Shown in pieces: positions 1 through 6,046 of a DNA stretch of 17,541 nt. The DNA comes from Faecalicatena sp. (GTDB taxonomy: Bacteria > Bacillota > Clostridia > Lachnospirales > Lachnospiraceae): contig VSNK01000096.1 in NCBI GenBank assembly GCA_009774255.1, positions 1-17,541 of the forward strand, in the 5' to 3' direction. Numbering within the stretch: the first letter of the stretch is position 1; each line of letters opens with the position of its first letter. The position numbers and the translations under genes were made by a program. Below the pieces are notes generated by a model. The model was not told the origin of the DNA, did no database searches, and saw only the letters and a list, made by a program, of their open reading frames with translations.

Positions 1-267
1 ACTTGAAGTTGCCATGATAAATACATCCCTTGTTAGTATGGTTCTTCCGTTTCAATTCATACTTTTCTATCTCTATTTTATTATTTTATATCAGCTAATA
101 CAACAAATCTTTTATGAATTTTTTATAACTGATTTTCCCGCTTGCTAATCCCCCGTTTCAGAGGCAAGATACGCCCCCAAAGAAGGAGGAATTAGATGGG
201 AATGGAACCTGACAGCACGGCCGGAAATGTTCATTAAGCTCGATCCGGATCAGCACTCTCGCAACTG
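1..267. other. Noncoding 3' flank of the sigma-factor operon
   Basis: This stretch lies downstream of the last gene of the sigma operon. The first 130 bases are AT-rich and show no convincing gene. From 149 to 316 the plus strand is open for 56 codons without an initiating Met near its start. Its translation looks protein-like (for example WEWNLTARPEMFIKLDPD), so it could be the tail of a lost gene, but I recognise no family. A good ribosome-site-like AAGGAGG stands 6 bases before an ATG at 198, which opens only a 13-codon frame. I call neither as a gene. Confidence 0.4.
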
Positions 268-1161
268 CTACCTGATACAGATGTCCGAAACCGTATCTTT
301 TACGCCGTTGATCTGAAGCCGCACATGGATCTTTCCATTTTCAAATTCGTCCAGCGGATATTCGAGAGGTTCGGAAAGGCTGGTCACATCCACAGACCGT
401 ACCTCCTCTCCCTGTACCAGCCACAGAACAAGCGTAGCATCGTCCGATACGGAACCGCAGGAAATATCCGCATGCAGCATTTGGGCATCCGCATCCTCGA
501 TCTTCATATTCTGCTCCACAATATAGCCTTTGCTGGCGGTTTTGAATTCCAGATGCCAGACATCGCCGAAATAGGTGCTGACCTCCATGCCGATCACCCC
601 CATATTCCACACCCGGTCATTGGACGCGGGATCTGTATTGATGCCCTTTCCGGATGCGGCTTTTACGATAAAGCCTGTGAGGCAGGCCAGCATCAGCACC
701 ATGCTGACCGCTCCTGCAATAATCAAATGTAAGTGATGGGTTCCTTTTTTTGTCAACATCATATTGTCCTCCTTATTTTCGATCTGTGTTCCGCATTCTT
801 CACAATAGTTTGCCTTCGGTGAGATCCGATGTCCGCAGGCAGGGCATTCCCCCTTGATTTCCGAACGGCGCAGGAAATAGATCAGCATCCCGATAAACGG
901 GGACAGGATAAAGACCAGAAGCGCCCATAATAGCGGGTCGTCGCCCCGTTTTCTGCAGTCCTGACAGATCCATGCCGCAAAAAATGCGGAGGTACTGAAC
1001 GCAAAGAGCATAAAGCCCAGCATGAAAACCGGAAGCAGCATCGACAGGCCGCCAGAGCCGCCGCTTTTCAGGAAATACAGTCCGAACCGCAGTAAGATCA
1101 GCAAGACGATGATGGGAATCCCTATGAATAATAAATTTTTTTTGTTCTTTGTATCCTTCAT
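268..1161 (-). CDS. Zinc-ribbon multi-pass membrane protein
   Basis: A 297-residue protein of unknown function and the last gene of the sigma-factor operon. Hydrophobic segments lie near residues 10-30, 41-66, 76-97 and 144-167, so it is a membrane protein. Between the third and fourth is a zinc ribbon with paired CxxC motifs (C106, C109, C120, C123); a further CxxC (C66, C69) follows the second helix. Residues 170-297 form a soluble tail without Cys-rich motifs, probably on the far side of the membrane from the zinc ribbon. The segment around residues 60-100 resembles the short PLD-nuclease/superinfection-type membrane hairpins that carry a CxxC before the helix, but this is not certain. The start overlaps the stop of the upstream gene by 4 bases (ATGA), which implies coupled translation. 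Its role may be to sense or respond to an envelope signal with the sigma factor; that is inferred from context only. Confidence 0.75.
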   Translation of the reverse strand: MKDTKNKKNLLFIGIPIIVLLILLRFGLYFLKSGGSGGLSMLLPVFMLGFMLFAFSTSAFFAAWICQDCRKRGDDPLLWALLVFILSPFIGMLIYFLRRSEIKGECPACGHRISPKANYCEECGTQIENKEDNMMLTKKGTHHLHLIIAGAVSMVLMLACLTGFIVKAASGKGINTDPASNDRVWNMGVIGMEVSTYFGDVWHLEFKTASKGYIVEQNMKIEDADAQMLHADISCGSVSDDATLVLWLVQGEEVRSVDVTSLSEPLEYPLDEFENGKIHVRLQINGVKDTVSDICIR

Positions 1162-1535
1162 GCCAGTTCACCTCTCTTCTCAACACGGATCGCGATCGTT
1201 TCTTTCAAATTCGCCCTTTTTACACCGACGATGGTCAGCAGCACTCCGGCCAGCCCCATGTAAAGACAGACTCCTGCGGCGAAATACGCCAGATAGCTGT
1301 TGTCGATCACCATCAGCGCAGCGACAGCCAGCATCGTAAATGTCGCCAAATTCAGGATCATAGGCAGATACCAGAGAGACACGGTGCGGGCGGCGGGACG
1401 TTTTCGCATAGCGGCTTCCTGCTGGTACAGGGCCGCTTTCAGCTTATTATTGAGCTCCGGGGCGGGTTCATCCGTCAGCTTCACAGACGTTCGGATGATC
1501 TCATCTATTTTTTCATCAAAACGGTTATCTTTCAT
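1158..1535 (-). CDS. Putative membrane anti-sigma factor
   Basis: A 125-residue protein with an acidic cytoplasmic-looking N-terminus (residues 1-50) and two hydrophobic helices (about 54-77 and 82-104). It begins inside the end of the ECF sigma gene (11-base overlap) and ends in a 4-base overlap with the zinc-ribbon gene, so the three are co-translated. Gene order (sigma, then a small membrane protein with an N-terminal cytosolic segment) is that of sigma/anti-sigma pairs. The HxxxCxxC zinc motif of classical ZAS anti-sigma factors is absent. If it binds the sigma factor it would do so through the helical 1-50 segment, as many clostridial anti-sigma proteins without zinc appear to do. Function is inferred from position; the sequence alone would be a hypothetical membrane protein. 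Confidence 0.65.
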   Translation of the reverse strand: MKDNRFDEKIDEIIRTSVKLTDEPAPELNNKLKAALYQQEAAMRKRPAARTVSLWYLPMILNLATFTMLAVAALMVIDNSYLAYFAAGVCLYMGLAGVLLTIVGVKRANLKETIAIRVEKRGELA

Positions 1536-2049
1536 ATCCGGCTTCCTCCAATCTTTTTTTGATCAGGCTTCTTCCTTTAAATAATCGGCTTTTCACCGTT
1601 CCGGGCGGCTTTTTTATGATCTTCGCGATCTGCTCGACGGAGCAGTCGGAAAAGTAAAACAGGAGCAGCGGCACCCGGATTTTTTCCGGAAGGGTCTGGA
1701 TGATCCGGTCCACTTCCTCAGCAAGCTCTTTTTCAAAATAATTTTCTTCGATACTCTCCCCGGAAGGCAGCAGCATTTCTGACTCATCGTCCAGATTCCC
1801 GCAGGGGGCGATCCGGTTCCGGCGGGCCTGCTTGCGCCTGCCGCTCTTCCAGAGGTTGTGTGCCAGTGAGAAGAACAGGGCCTTCGGGTTCTGCGTCCAG
1901 TCGAGTGTCCACTTGGTTTCCAGGGCCTTCAGGAAGGTCTGCTGGTACAGGTCTTCGGCATCCGTTTTGTCCAGACAGAGCTTCAGACAGAACCTGTATA
2001 TGTCCGTGCCGAAGCTGTCAATGCATCTTTCAATCTCTCTTGCCTCCAA
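1525..2049 (-). CDS. ECF-family RNA polymerase sigma factor
   Basis: A 174-residue sigma-70-type factor of extracytoplasmic-function size. Region 2 covers roughly residues 8-78, with the core-binding and -10 recognition helices (AEDLYQQTFLKALETKW, then NPKALFFSLAHNLWKSGRRK). Region 4 covers about 112-166, with the helix-turn-helix CSVEQIAKIIKKPPGTVKSR that reads the -35 element. Region 3 is missing, as expected for ECF factors, and the linker at 85-110 is acidic. The start at 2049 is fixed by a GGGAGGTG ribosome site 4-5 bases upstream. It is the first gene of a three-gene overlapping operon with a membrane protein placed as anti-sigma. Such factors usually activate their own operon; two TGAACA words lie upstream at 2101-2117. 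Confidence 0.95.
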   Translation of the reverse strand: MEAREIERCIDSFGTDIYRFCLKLCLDKTDAEDLYQQTFLKALETKWTLDWTQNPKALFFSLAHNLWKSGRRKQARRNRIAPCGNLDDESEMLLPSGESIEENYFEKELAEEVDRIIQTLPEKIRVPLLLFYFSDCSVEQIAKIIKKPPGTVKSRLFKGRSLIKKRLEEAGYER

Positions 2050-2100
2050 TGCTTCACCTCCCTTGGGATCTGTCGTGAAATAATATGTATGGATTGCGGC

Positions 2101-2117
2101 TGTTCATTTCCTGTTCA
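2101..2117 (-). promoter_or_regulatory. Tandem TGAACA words upstream of the sigma gene
   Basis: Read on the minus strand, TGAACA occurs twice with an 11-base period (2117-2112 and 2106-2101), about 55-70 bases before the sigma-factor start. The GAAC core is typical of the -35 element of ECF-dependent promoters, so either copy could serve autoregulation. A TATTAT word at 2085-2080 lies only 15 bases from the nearer copy, which is short for an ordinary promoter. This is suggestive only. Confidence 0.25.
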
Positions 2118-2164
2118 CCTTATATTCGACACGAAAATGCGGGCGGTTCTTTTTTTTGAAAAAT

Positions 2165-2188
2165 TTTTCCAGCTGTACGGTTGCGATT
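2165..2188 (+). repeat. 24-bp dispersed repeat, copy 1
   Basis: These 24 bases match 3596-3619 with a single A/G difference and contain CCAGCTGTACGGTTGCGATT. Similarity stops immediately on both sides. In the second copy the sequence forms the left foot of a long hairpin; here the rest of that hairpin is missing and the sequence runs into the broken gene. It may mark the end of a truncated copy of that element. Confidence 0.6.
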
Positions 2189-2617
2189 ATGCAAGATGTG
2201 AGCTCCCAGAGTATAAATGGATTCAAAGAAAAGGATATTCTGATGAGGAAATCGACTTATTTGAGCAATTGCTCCAAAGCAATGCACATTTGCTATATAA
2301 ATATGCTGCTGAGGGAGGAATCCAGATTGCCTGATTTATTCACGGTAAATGGAAGCCATTTTCCAACGAAAGAATTGAATCAATTGATGATATTTATATC
2401 AGCGCAGTTTTTCCTTATATGTTCCGCATGGAAAAAATTCTTCGTAACAAATGAAATCAGATTCTATTGTTGAAGTCTTTCGCTTGCGAAATTCGTGCCT
2501 GCGGCGGCCGCGTTGCGGCATCTGTCTTGTACGCCGCAGCGCACATCTTCCCGGAGTACTTTTACTTTAAAGTATATATATCATTTGATATGCCCCTCCA
2601 AAAGACTCACTTCATAC

Positions 2618-3493
2618 TCATGACAAATGTATGCCCCCATTTTCCAACACCAGCTTTTTAAAACAGGGACGCTCCTTCGTCTTATCGTTGGGATAATGGA
2701 GCACAAAATACTGTTCCCCCGAAACGTCCCGAAATACCATCCCATGCCCGCCGTTCTGCGGCCAGATAGGCTCCGCCAGTTGTTTCCACGGGCCGTGTAT
2801 GTTTCCGTTTTCCGAAACGGCAACTCCCACCGCATAGTCCACATCGCCCCAACTGGACCAGGTCATGTACAGCTTCCCGTCCTCCATCGGAAACAGGCAG
2901 GGGCCGTCCGTAAAATACACATCCCCCTTAATGCCGAACTCCGCTTCCGCAAAGGGAACCGGCTTCGCCCAGGGCGCCTCCTTTGCAGAAAATAAGACAA
3001 CAGGCTCGGTTCTGGCGGCGGAAAGATCCGGTTCCAGCTCGGTCATGCAGATGTCACCGTCCGGCGTGTCCTCGAAGCTGTGGGAATATACCATATAAAC
3101 CCGGCCGTTTTCAAAATAAAGCGTCCCGTCAATGCAGGTCCAGTCGTCAGAAGTCAGCCGTTTTCCATAGAGGGCGTAGGGTCCCTGAGGCTGTTCCGCC
3201 TTCAGGATGTAAATCCCCTTCTTGATATCGGGTCCGCCGAATGTGGTCAGCAGATAGAAACTGCCGTTATAAGCGTAGCACTCCGGCGCCCAAAAATTCT
3301 GTGTCGCGAAGAATCCTTCCGTCCGTTTGAAAATCTCTACGGGACCGGTCCAGTTTTCCATATCCCGGCTCATATAGCAGTCGAAGCCTTCCGCCGGCCC
3401 CCAGCAGGTCTCGCTCCGGGTCCCGTACAGATAATAAGCTCCGTCATGTACAAGGACATAGGGATCTCTAATGTTAATCTCACTTGTATGCAT
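2618..3493 (-). CDS. Glycoside hydrolase family 43 protein
   Basis: A 291-residue single-domain five-bladed beta-propeller hydrolase of the GH43 type, which removes arabinose or xylose units from plant glycans or their oligomers. Visible family marks are the N-terminal base motif IRDPYVL (D10), the second catalytic Asp in CIDGTLYF (D122), the WAPE motif (68-71) and the GGHGM segment (248-252) that lines the active site. The usual general-acid Glu position reads TDGP (D196), an oddity seen in some uncharacterised GH43 groups. There is no signal peptide, so it acts in the cytoplasm on imported oligosaccharides. An upstream in-frame ATG at 3523 exists, but the ATG at 3493 has a stronger AAGGAG site 8 bases before it and gives the normal GH43 N-terminus. 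It lies downstream of an AraC regulator, its probable controller. The substrate cannot be told from the sequence. Confidence 0.9.
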   Translation of the reverse strand: MHTSEINIRDPYVLVHDGAYYLYGTRSETCWGPAEGFDCYMSRDMENWTGPVEIFKRTEGFFATQNFWAPECYAYNGSFYLLTTFGGPDIKKGIYILKAEQPQGPYALYGKRLTSDDWTCIDGTLYFENGRVYMVYSHSFEDTPDGDICMTELEPDLSAARTEPVVLFSAKEAPWAKPVPFAEAEFGIKGDVYFTDGPCLFPMEDGKLYMTWSSWGDVDYAVGVAVSENGNIHGPWKQLAEPIWPQNGGHGMVFRDVSGEQYFVLHYPNDKTKERPCFKKLVLENGGIHLS

Positions 3494-3595
3494 GTTTTTT
3501 TCTCCTTCCGTCTGATTTTTCATATCTTACCCCTTTCTCCAAAAACTGTCTCAAACTAAATTCCTCCGCACAAACGAAATAAACTGTACATATTA

Positions 3596-3619
3596 TTTTC
3601 CAGCTGTGCGGTTGCGATT
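3596..3619 (+). repeat. 24-bp dispersed repeat, copy 2
   Basis: This matches 2165-2188 at 23 of 24 positions. The last ten bases form the left base of the hairpin at 3610-3677, so the two features overlap. Confidence 0.6.
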
Positions 3620-3677
3620 CGACAGGTCATTTGCATGCAATTTATTGCAATACAAATGGCCTGTCGAATCAGCAACC
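3610..3677 (+). other. Long intergenic hairpin
   Basis: GGTTGC followed by GATTCGACAGGTCATTTG (3610-3633) pairs with CAAATGGCCTGTCGAATC and GCAACC (3653-3677), giving about 24 pairs with one bulged A at 3671. The single non-Watson-Crick position is G-U when read on the plus strand and A-C on the minus strand. The loop itself contains TGCAAT/ATTGCA, a smaller nested hairpin. It sits between the AraC gene and the GH43 gene. No T-run follows closely on either strand, so it is not a classical terminator. It is more likely a repeat element related to the copy-1 fragment at 2165. Confidence 0.6.
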
Positions 3678-3772
3678 CCCTGTGCCATGAATCTGTCACT
3701 ACTATTATAAATAAAAAACCCAGAATTTTTCTGCCATGTTTCCAAAATATAATGACATGATACGAAATGCTG

Positions 3773-3916
3773 GTTACAGTTCACTGGCCAGCCAGCGAAC
3801 TGTAACGAATCCGGCCTATTTAAAGTTGCCTTAAGGCAAGAGGCCGGATTCCAGCCCCAGTACGTACTTGCCTGTGACCGTGCAGCGTGGTGCACGGTCC
3901 AGGAGTGAACAGTAAC
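3773..3916 (-). repeat. Structured three-hairpin repeat, copy 1
   Basis: Three stems in a row. Stem one is 3773-3788 with 3791-3806 (GTTACAGTTCACTGGC against GCCAGCGAACTGTAAC). Stem two is 3807-3817 with 3841-3851 (GAATCCGGCCT/AGGCCGGATTC), enclosing TTGCC-TTAA-GGCAA at 3826-3839. Stem three is 3876-3884 with 3891-3899 (GACCGTGCA/TGCACGGTC). In addition 3904-3916 (AGTGAACAGTAAC) can pair with 3773-3785 in place of stem one, giving two mutually exclusive folds. The single mismatch in stem one is a G-U pair on the minus strand, the strand of the neighbouring genes. The element starts 10 bases after the AraC stop. Stems one and two recur at 13563-13645 with compensatory changes. It may be an RNA element, a 3'-end structure or a small mobile repeat. 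Confidence 0.7.
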
Positions 3917-3926
3917 AAATACTGTA

Positions 3927-5009
3927 CTACCCCCGTTTTTCCAAGTGCTTCCTAAAATCCTCCGGGTCAAACGTAAACGTATTGCGGAATACTTTCACAA
4001 AATAGCTTTTGCTGGAATAGCCGAGCAGGGAGGCAATGTCCGAAATAGAGAGCGATGAATTTTTGAGCAGCTGGATTGCCTTATTCATGCGGATATCTGT
4101 CAAAAGCTGGGAGAAATTTTTCTCGGAATGCTTTTTCAGCAGCCGGATCACCTGCCGCTCGCTGTAGTTATACTGCATGGCCAATTTGGGCAGAGTAACA
4201 TTCTGATAGTGTGTATGCATATAATTCAGCAATGCCCGAAATTGCTCGTCCGAATTATTGATATAGGGAATAGAAAAGACCGCCTCCTGCTCGTGATTTC
4301 TCATAAGCGTCAGAAAAAATTCCATCACAAGAAGCTCCAGCATTTTTTCACGGTATTTTTCAGAGGAAGTATTTTCCTCATATGCAGAGATCACAAGTTC
4401 CCGAAGCCTGCGGTCCTCCCTGCAATGCCACAGGATACAGCCCTTGGAAACGCCGTACAACGCGTTGGAAAAAAGCGCTGAGAGATAATTATCATTGTTC
4501 AGTAGATTGAAAAATACGGTGTCAAAGGTCGTGATCCTTAAAATAAAGTCTATGATAATACTATTGTCATCGTGCGCGTGGAAGCAATGCACGAATCCGG
4601 GCGGGCTGAGAATAATATCGCCGTCCTCCAGAGGGATTGTTTTCTCCTCACTGATCATAGCGCTTCCGCTGCTGCATACCACATAATTCACTTCGATAAA
4701 TTGGTGGGAATGCAGAATAAACGGCATATAGCGGAGATTTTTTATAATGCGGACATTTTCCTCCTGCGGCACGAAAAAATTTTCCGCCAGATAGTAGGAG
4801 CTGCCTTCCAGAAAAAAAGACCTATCCGGAAACTCCTTTCCCCACTTGTTTTTCATCAGACGTATCAAACGTTCATAATCCGAATCTCGGCTGTCGGCCG
4901 AACCGATCACCGCCGTTTGATATTCCGGGTTTTCCCGCAGAAAATCCTTTAAAAAAATTTCCTTTTCATTTAATTCAGCCAATTGCTCTGTCAGTGTTGA
5001 GGTGCTCAT
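3927..5009 (-). CDS. AraC-family transcriptional regulator
   Basis: A 360-residue regulator. Residues about 85-155 form a cupin-type sugar-sensing domain (FILHSHQFIEVNYVVCSSG and DGDIILSPPGFVHCF, with the His-rich metal or ligand pocket motif). Residues about 256-358 are two helix-turn-helix motifs (VTLPKLAMQYNYSERQVIRL and SISDIASLLGYSSKSYFVKV) that bind DNA. The long N-terminal stretch (1-84) has no recognised motif. The frame opens at 5144, but I choose 5009: it has an AAAGGA site, and a good promoter lies at 5083-5111, inside the longer frame. It probably controls the GH43 gene downstream and once controlled the now-broken glycosidase and transporter genes beside it. The inducer is unknown. 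Confidence 0.92.
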   Translation of the reverse strand: MSTSTLTEQLAELNEKEIFLKDFLRENPEYQTAVIGSADSRDSDYERLIRLMKNKWGKEFPDRSFFLEGSSYYLAENFFVPQEENVRIIKNLRYMPFILHSHQFIEVNYVVCSSGSAMISEEKTIPLEDGDIILSPPGFVHCFHAHDDNSIIIDFILRITTFDTVFFNLLNNDNYLSALFSNALYGVSKGCILWHCREDRRLRELVISAYEENTSSEKYREKMLELLVMEFFLTLMRNHEQEAVFSIPYINNSDEQFRALLNYMHTHYQNVTLPKLAMQYNYSERQVIRLLKKHSEKNFSQLLTDIRMNKAIQLLKNSSLSISDIASLLGYSSKSYFVKVFRNTFTFDPEDFRKHLEKRG

Positions 5010-5082
5010 TGCAGAATTCCTTTCTGATCGCTGCTTTGATCCGTATGCTCTGATCTGAACTTTGCCTACTGCGCCGTCTACT

Positions 5083-5111
5083 ATTGTATATCCTTTTTTT
5101 GCTGATGTCAT
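5083..5111 (-). promoter_or_regulatory. Sigma-A-type promoter of the AraC gene
   Basis: On the minus strand, ATGACA (5111-5106) and TACAAT (5088-5083) are separated by 17 bases, matching the -35 and -10 consensus at 5 of 6 positions each. Transcription would start near 5076, leaving a leader of about 65 bases. It overlaps the start of the GH78 remnant on the other strand and excludes the upstream ATG at 5144 as a start. Confidence 0.65.
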
Positions 5112-5347
5112 TATATTATCAAAAAATGGCAGAGGATTTTGCATCGGAGGGCAGTAAAAAACGAATCAGGGAATTTTTGAGAGAAAAGCTGCTGATCAAT
5201 AAAGGATATCTCAAAACCGGCTTTGTGGGAACCTATATCCTGAACAAGGTATTGTCTGATTATGGCAGCAATGATCTGGCATATAAGCTTCTTTTGAATG
5301 AGGATTATCCGAGCTGGCTGTATGCGGTAAATATGGGTGCCACCACT
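5111..5347 (+). pseudogene. GH78 alpha-L-rhamnosidase C-terminal fragment
   Basis: About 78 codons of the (alpha/alpha)6-barrel part of a GH78 alpha-L-rhamnosidase remain. The diagnostic stretch GYLKTGFVGTYILNKVLSDY, then NDLAYKLLLNEDYPSWLY and MGATT, is typical of this family and would normally continue into an IWERW motif. Here the frame breaks off exactly after GATT and runs for 29 unrelated codons to a stop at 5434. The N-terminal 600 or more residues are absent. The open frame formally begins at 5084, but family-like sequence starts near 5111-5130. At the junction the sequence CCACCACT (5340-5347) is compatible with both this gene and the following fragment. It is a relic; the intact enzyme would remove rhamnose from pectin or flavonoid glycosides. 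Confidence 0.8.
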
Positions 5348-5625
5348 GCATCTTATACTATGATTTCACAAGGCCAAATATTACACACTGCTGTCTGCAG
5401 ACCGCGGCGATGCATAAGGCGTCGAAATGGATAAAAGCGTATGGAAAACCGGTGGTCTTTGATGAATGCTGTTATGAGGGGGACATTGAGTTCCCATGGG
5501 GTAATATCAGCGGTTTTGAAATGGTAAAGCGATTTTGGAAGGGCTGTATACAGGGAGCCTATGTCACCCACGGCGAGACATTCTTCTCTGAGGATGAGAT
5601 CCTGTGGTGGTCAAAAGGCGGTGTG
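5341..5625 (+). pseudogene. DUF5605-type glycosidase C-terminal fragment
   Basis: Immediately after the GH78 fragment, a different frame carries HHCILYYDFTRPNITHCCLQ, then GKPVVFDECCYEGDIEFPWG, NISGFEMVKRFW, GAYVTHGETF and ILWWSKGG. This order matches the C-terminal part of the DUF4038/DUF5060/DUF5605 group of glycoside-hydrolase-like proteins, with an active-site-type DEC motif. The family-like part begins around 5341 with no start codon and stops at 5625, where the ESPERIAFLR-like end expected in this family is replaced by sequence running into a terminator hairpin. Both ends are therefore truncated. I recognise the family from motif memory, not from a search. It is a relic of the same glycan locus as the neighbouring fragments. 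Confidence 0.65.
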
Positions 5626-5629
5626 AAGT

Positions 5630-5663
5630 GGCTGTCCCAATTATTGGACAGCCCCCATTTTTT
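5630..5663 (+). terminator. Rho-independent terminator (plus strand)
   Basis: GGCTGTCC (5630-5637) pairs with GGACAGCC (5646-5653), with inner AAT/ATT pairs, and a run of six T follows at 5658-5663. It sits directly after the broken glycosidase fragment, so a deletion probably joined the gene body to its terminator. Confidence 0.75.
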
Positions 5664-5665
5664 GT

Positions 5666-6046
5666 TTATTTCTGCAATTCTATTTCTCCGCAGCCTCCTT
5701 TGATGGAAGCGATTACACCGTTGGAGCTCTTACGGGTCTTCCACTGCATAAAGTCAATGGCATCCATCGTCAGTATAGAGATCAGCGCAATCTGCGGAGT
5801 AGTCACAAGAATTACCAGGCCAGACAGCACGAGCATCAGCATCACATTATATTTTCCGAATAGGAACAGAAGGATATGCAACACGGAACTGGTGACCAGA
5901 GTGAATATATACACCTTCTGGCTGGTCCTGAATCCCTTAAGCATCAGCGGAAACAAAAACGTGATCGCAATGAATCCGGTGACGGTCAGCATCAGGAAAA
6001 GCGGCGTGATCAGGCCCCGATTTTCCAGATAATACATCACTCTCAC
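5666..6046 (-). pseudogene. GPH-family sugar symporter fragment
   Basis: An open frame of 126 codons encodes the middle of a glycoside-pentoside-hexuronide:cation symporter (MelB/UidB type). It starts mid-protein at YYLENRGLITPLF, has three membrane helices (about residues 12-34, 44-63 and 67-88) and carries the family stretch MDAIDFMQWKTRKSSNGVIAS. A full member has about 450 residues and 12 helices, so the first half and the last quarter are missing, and the final dozen codons (GGCGEIELQK) no longer look like the family. Its 4-base overlap with the permease stop is probably fortuitous, since the fragment would not begin at a natural N-terminus. It once imported oligosaccharides for the glycosidases here. 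The 5666 end is only a few bases from the oppositely oriented terminator. Confidence 0.75.

Larger units (their letters stand above)
2089..2454 (+). pseudogene. Unrecognised gene remnant with in-frame TGA
   Basis: A protein-like reading frame runs from about 2150 to 2454 and is interrupted by TGA at 2332-2334. Before the stop it encodes an amphipathic segment (GYSDEEIDLFEQLLQSNAHL); after it the same frame continues for 39 codons (FIHGKWKPFSNERIESIDD and beyond) to a second TGA. Composition on both sides is that of a real soluble protein, so this looks like the C-terminal part of a gene broken by a point mutation. I do not recognise the family. The formal ATG at 2089 sits in the promoter region of the divergent sigma gene and is probably not a real start. 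Bases 2165-2188 are shared with an intergenic repeat near 3600, so the remnant may begin at an insertion or rearrangement scar. TGA recoding is a remote alternative. Confidence 0.45.

Noticed and set aside
198..239. 13-codon minigene with a good ribosome-like site
   Set aside because: The peptide is too short to assess and the AAGGAGG can equally be coding sequence of a lost frame.
5010..5144. Extended AraC regulator start at 5144
   Set aside because: A good promoter for this gene lies inside the extension and the opposite strand there encodes the GH78 remnant; 5009 has a ribosome site.
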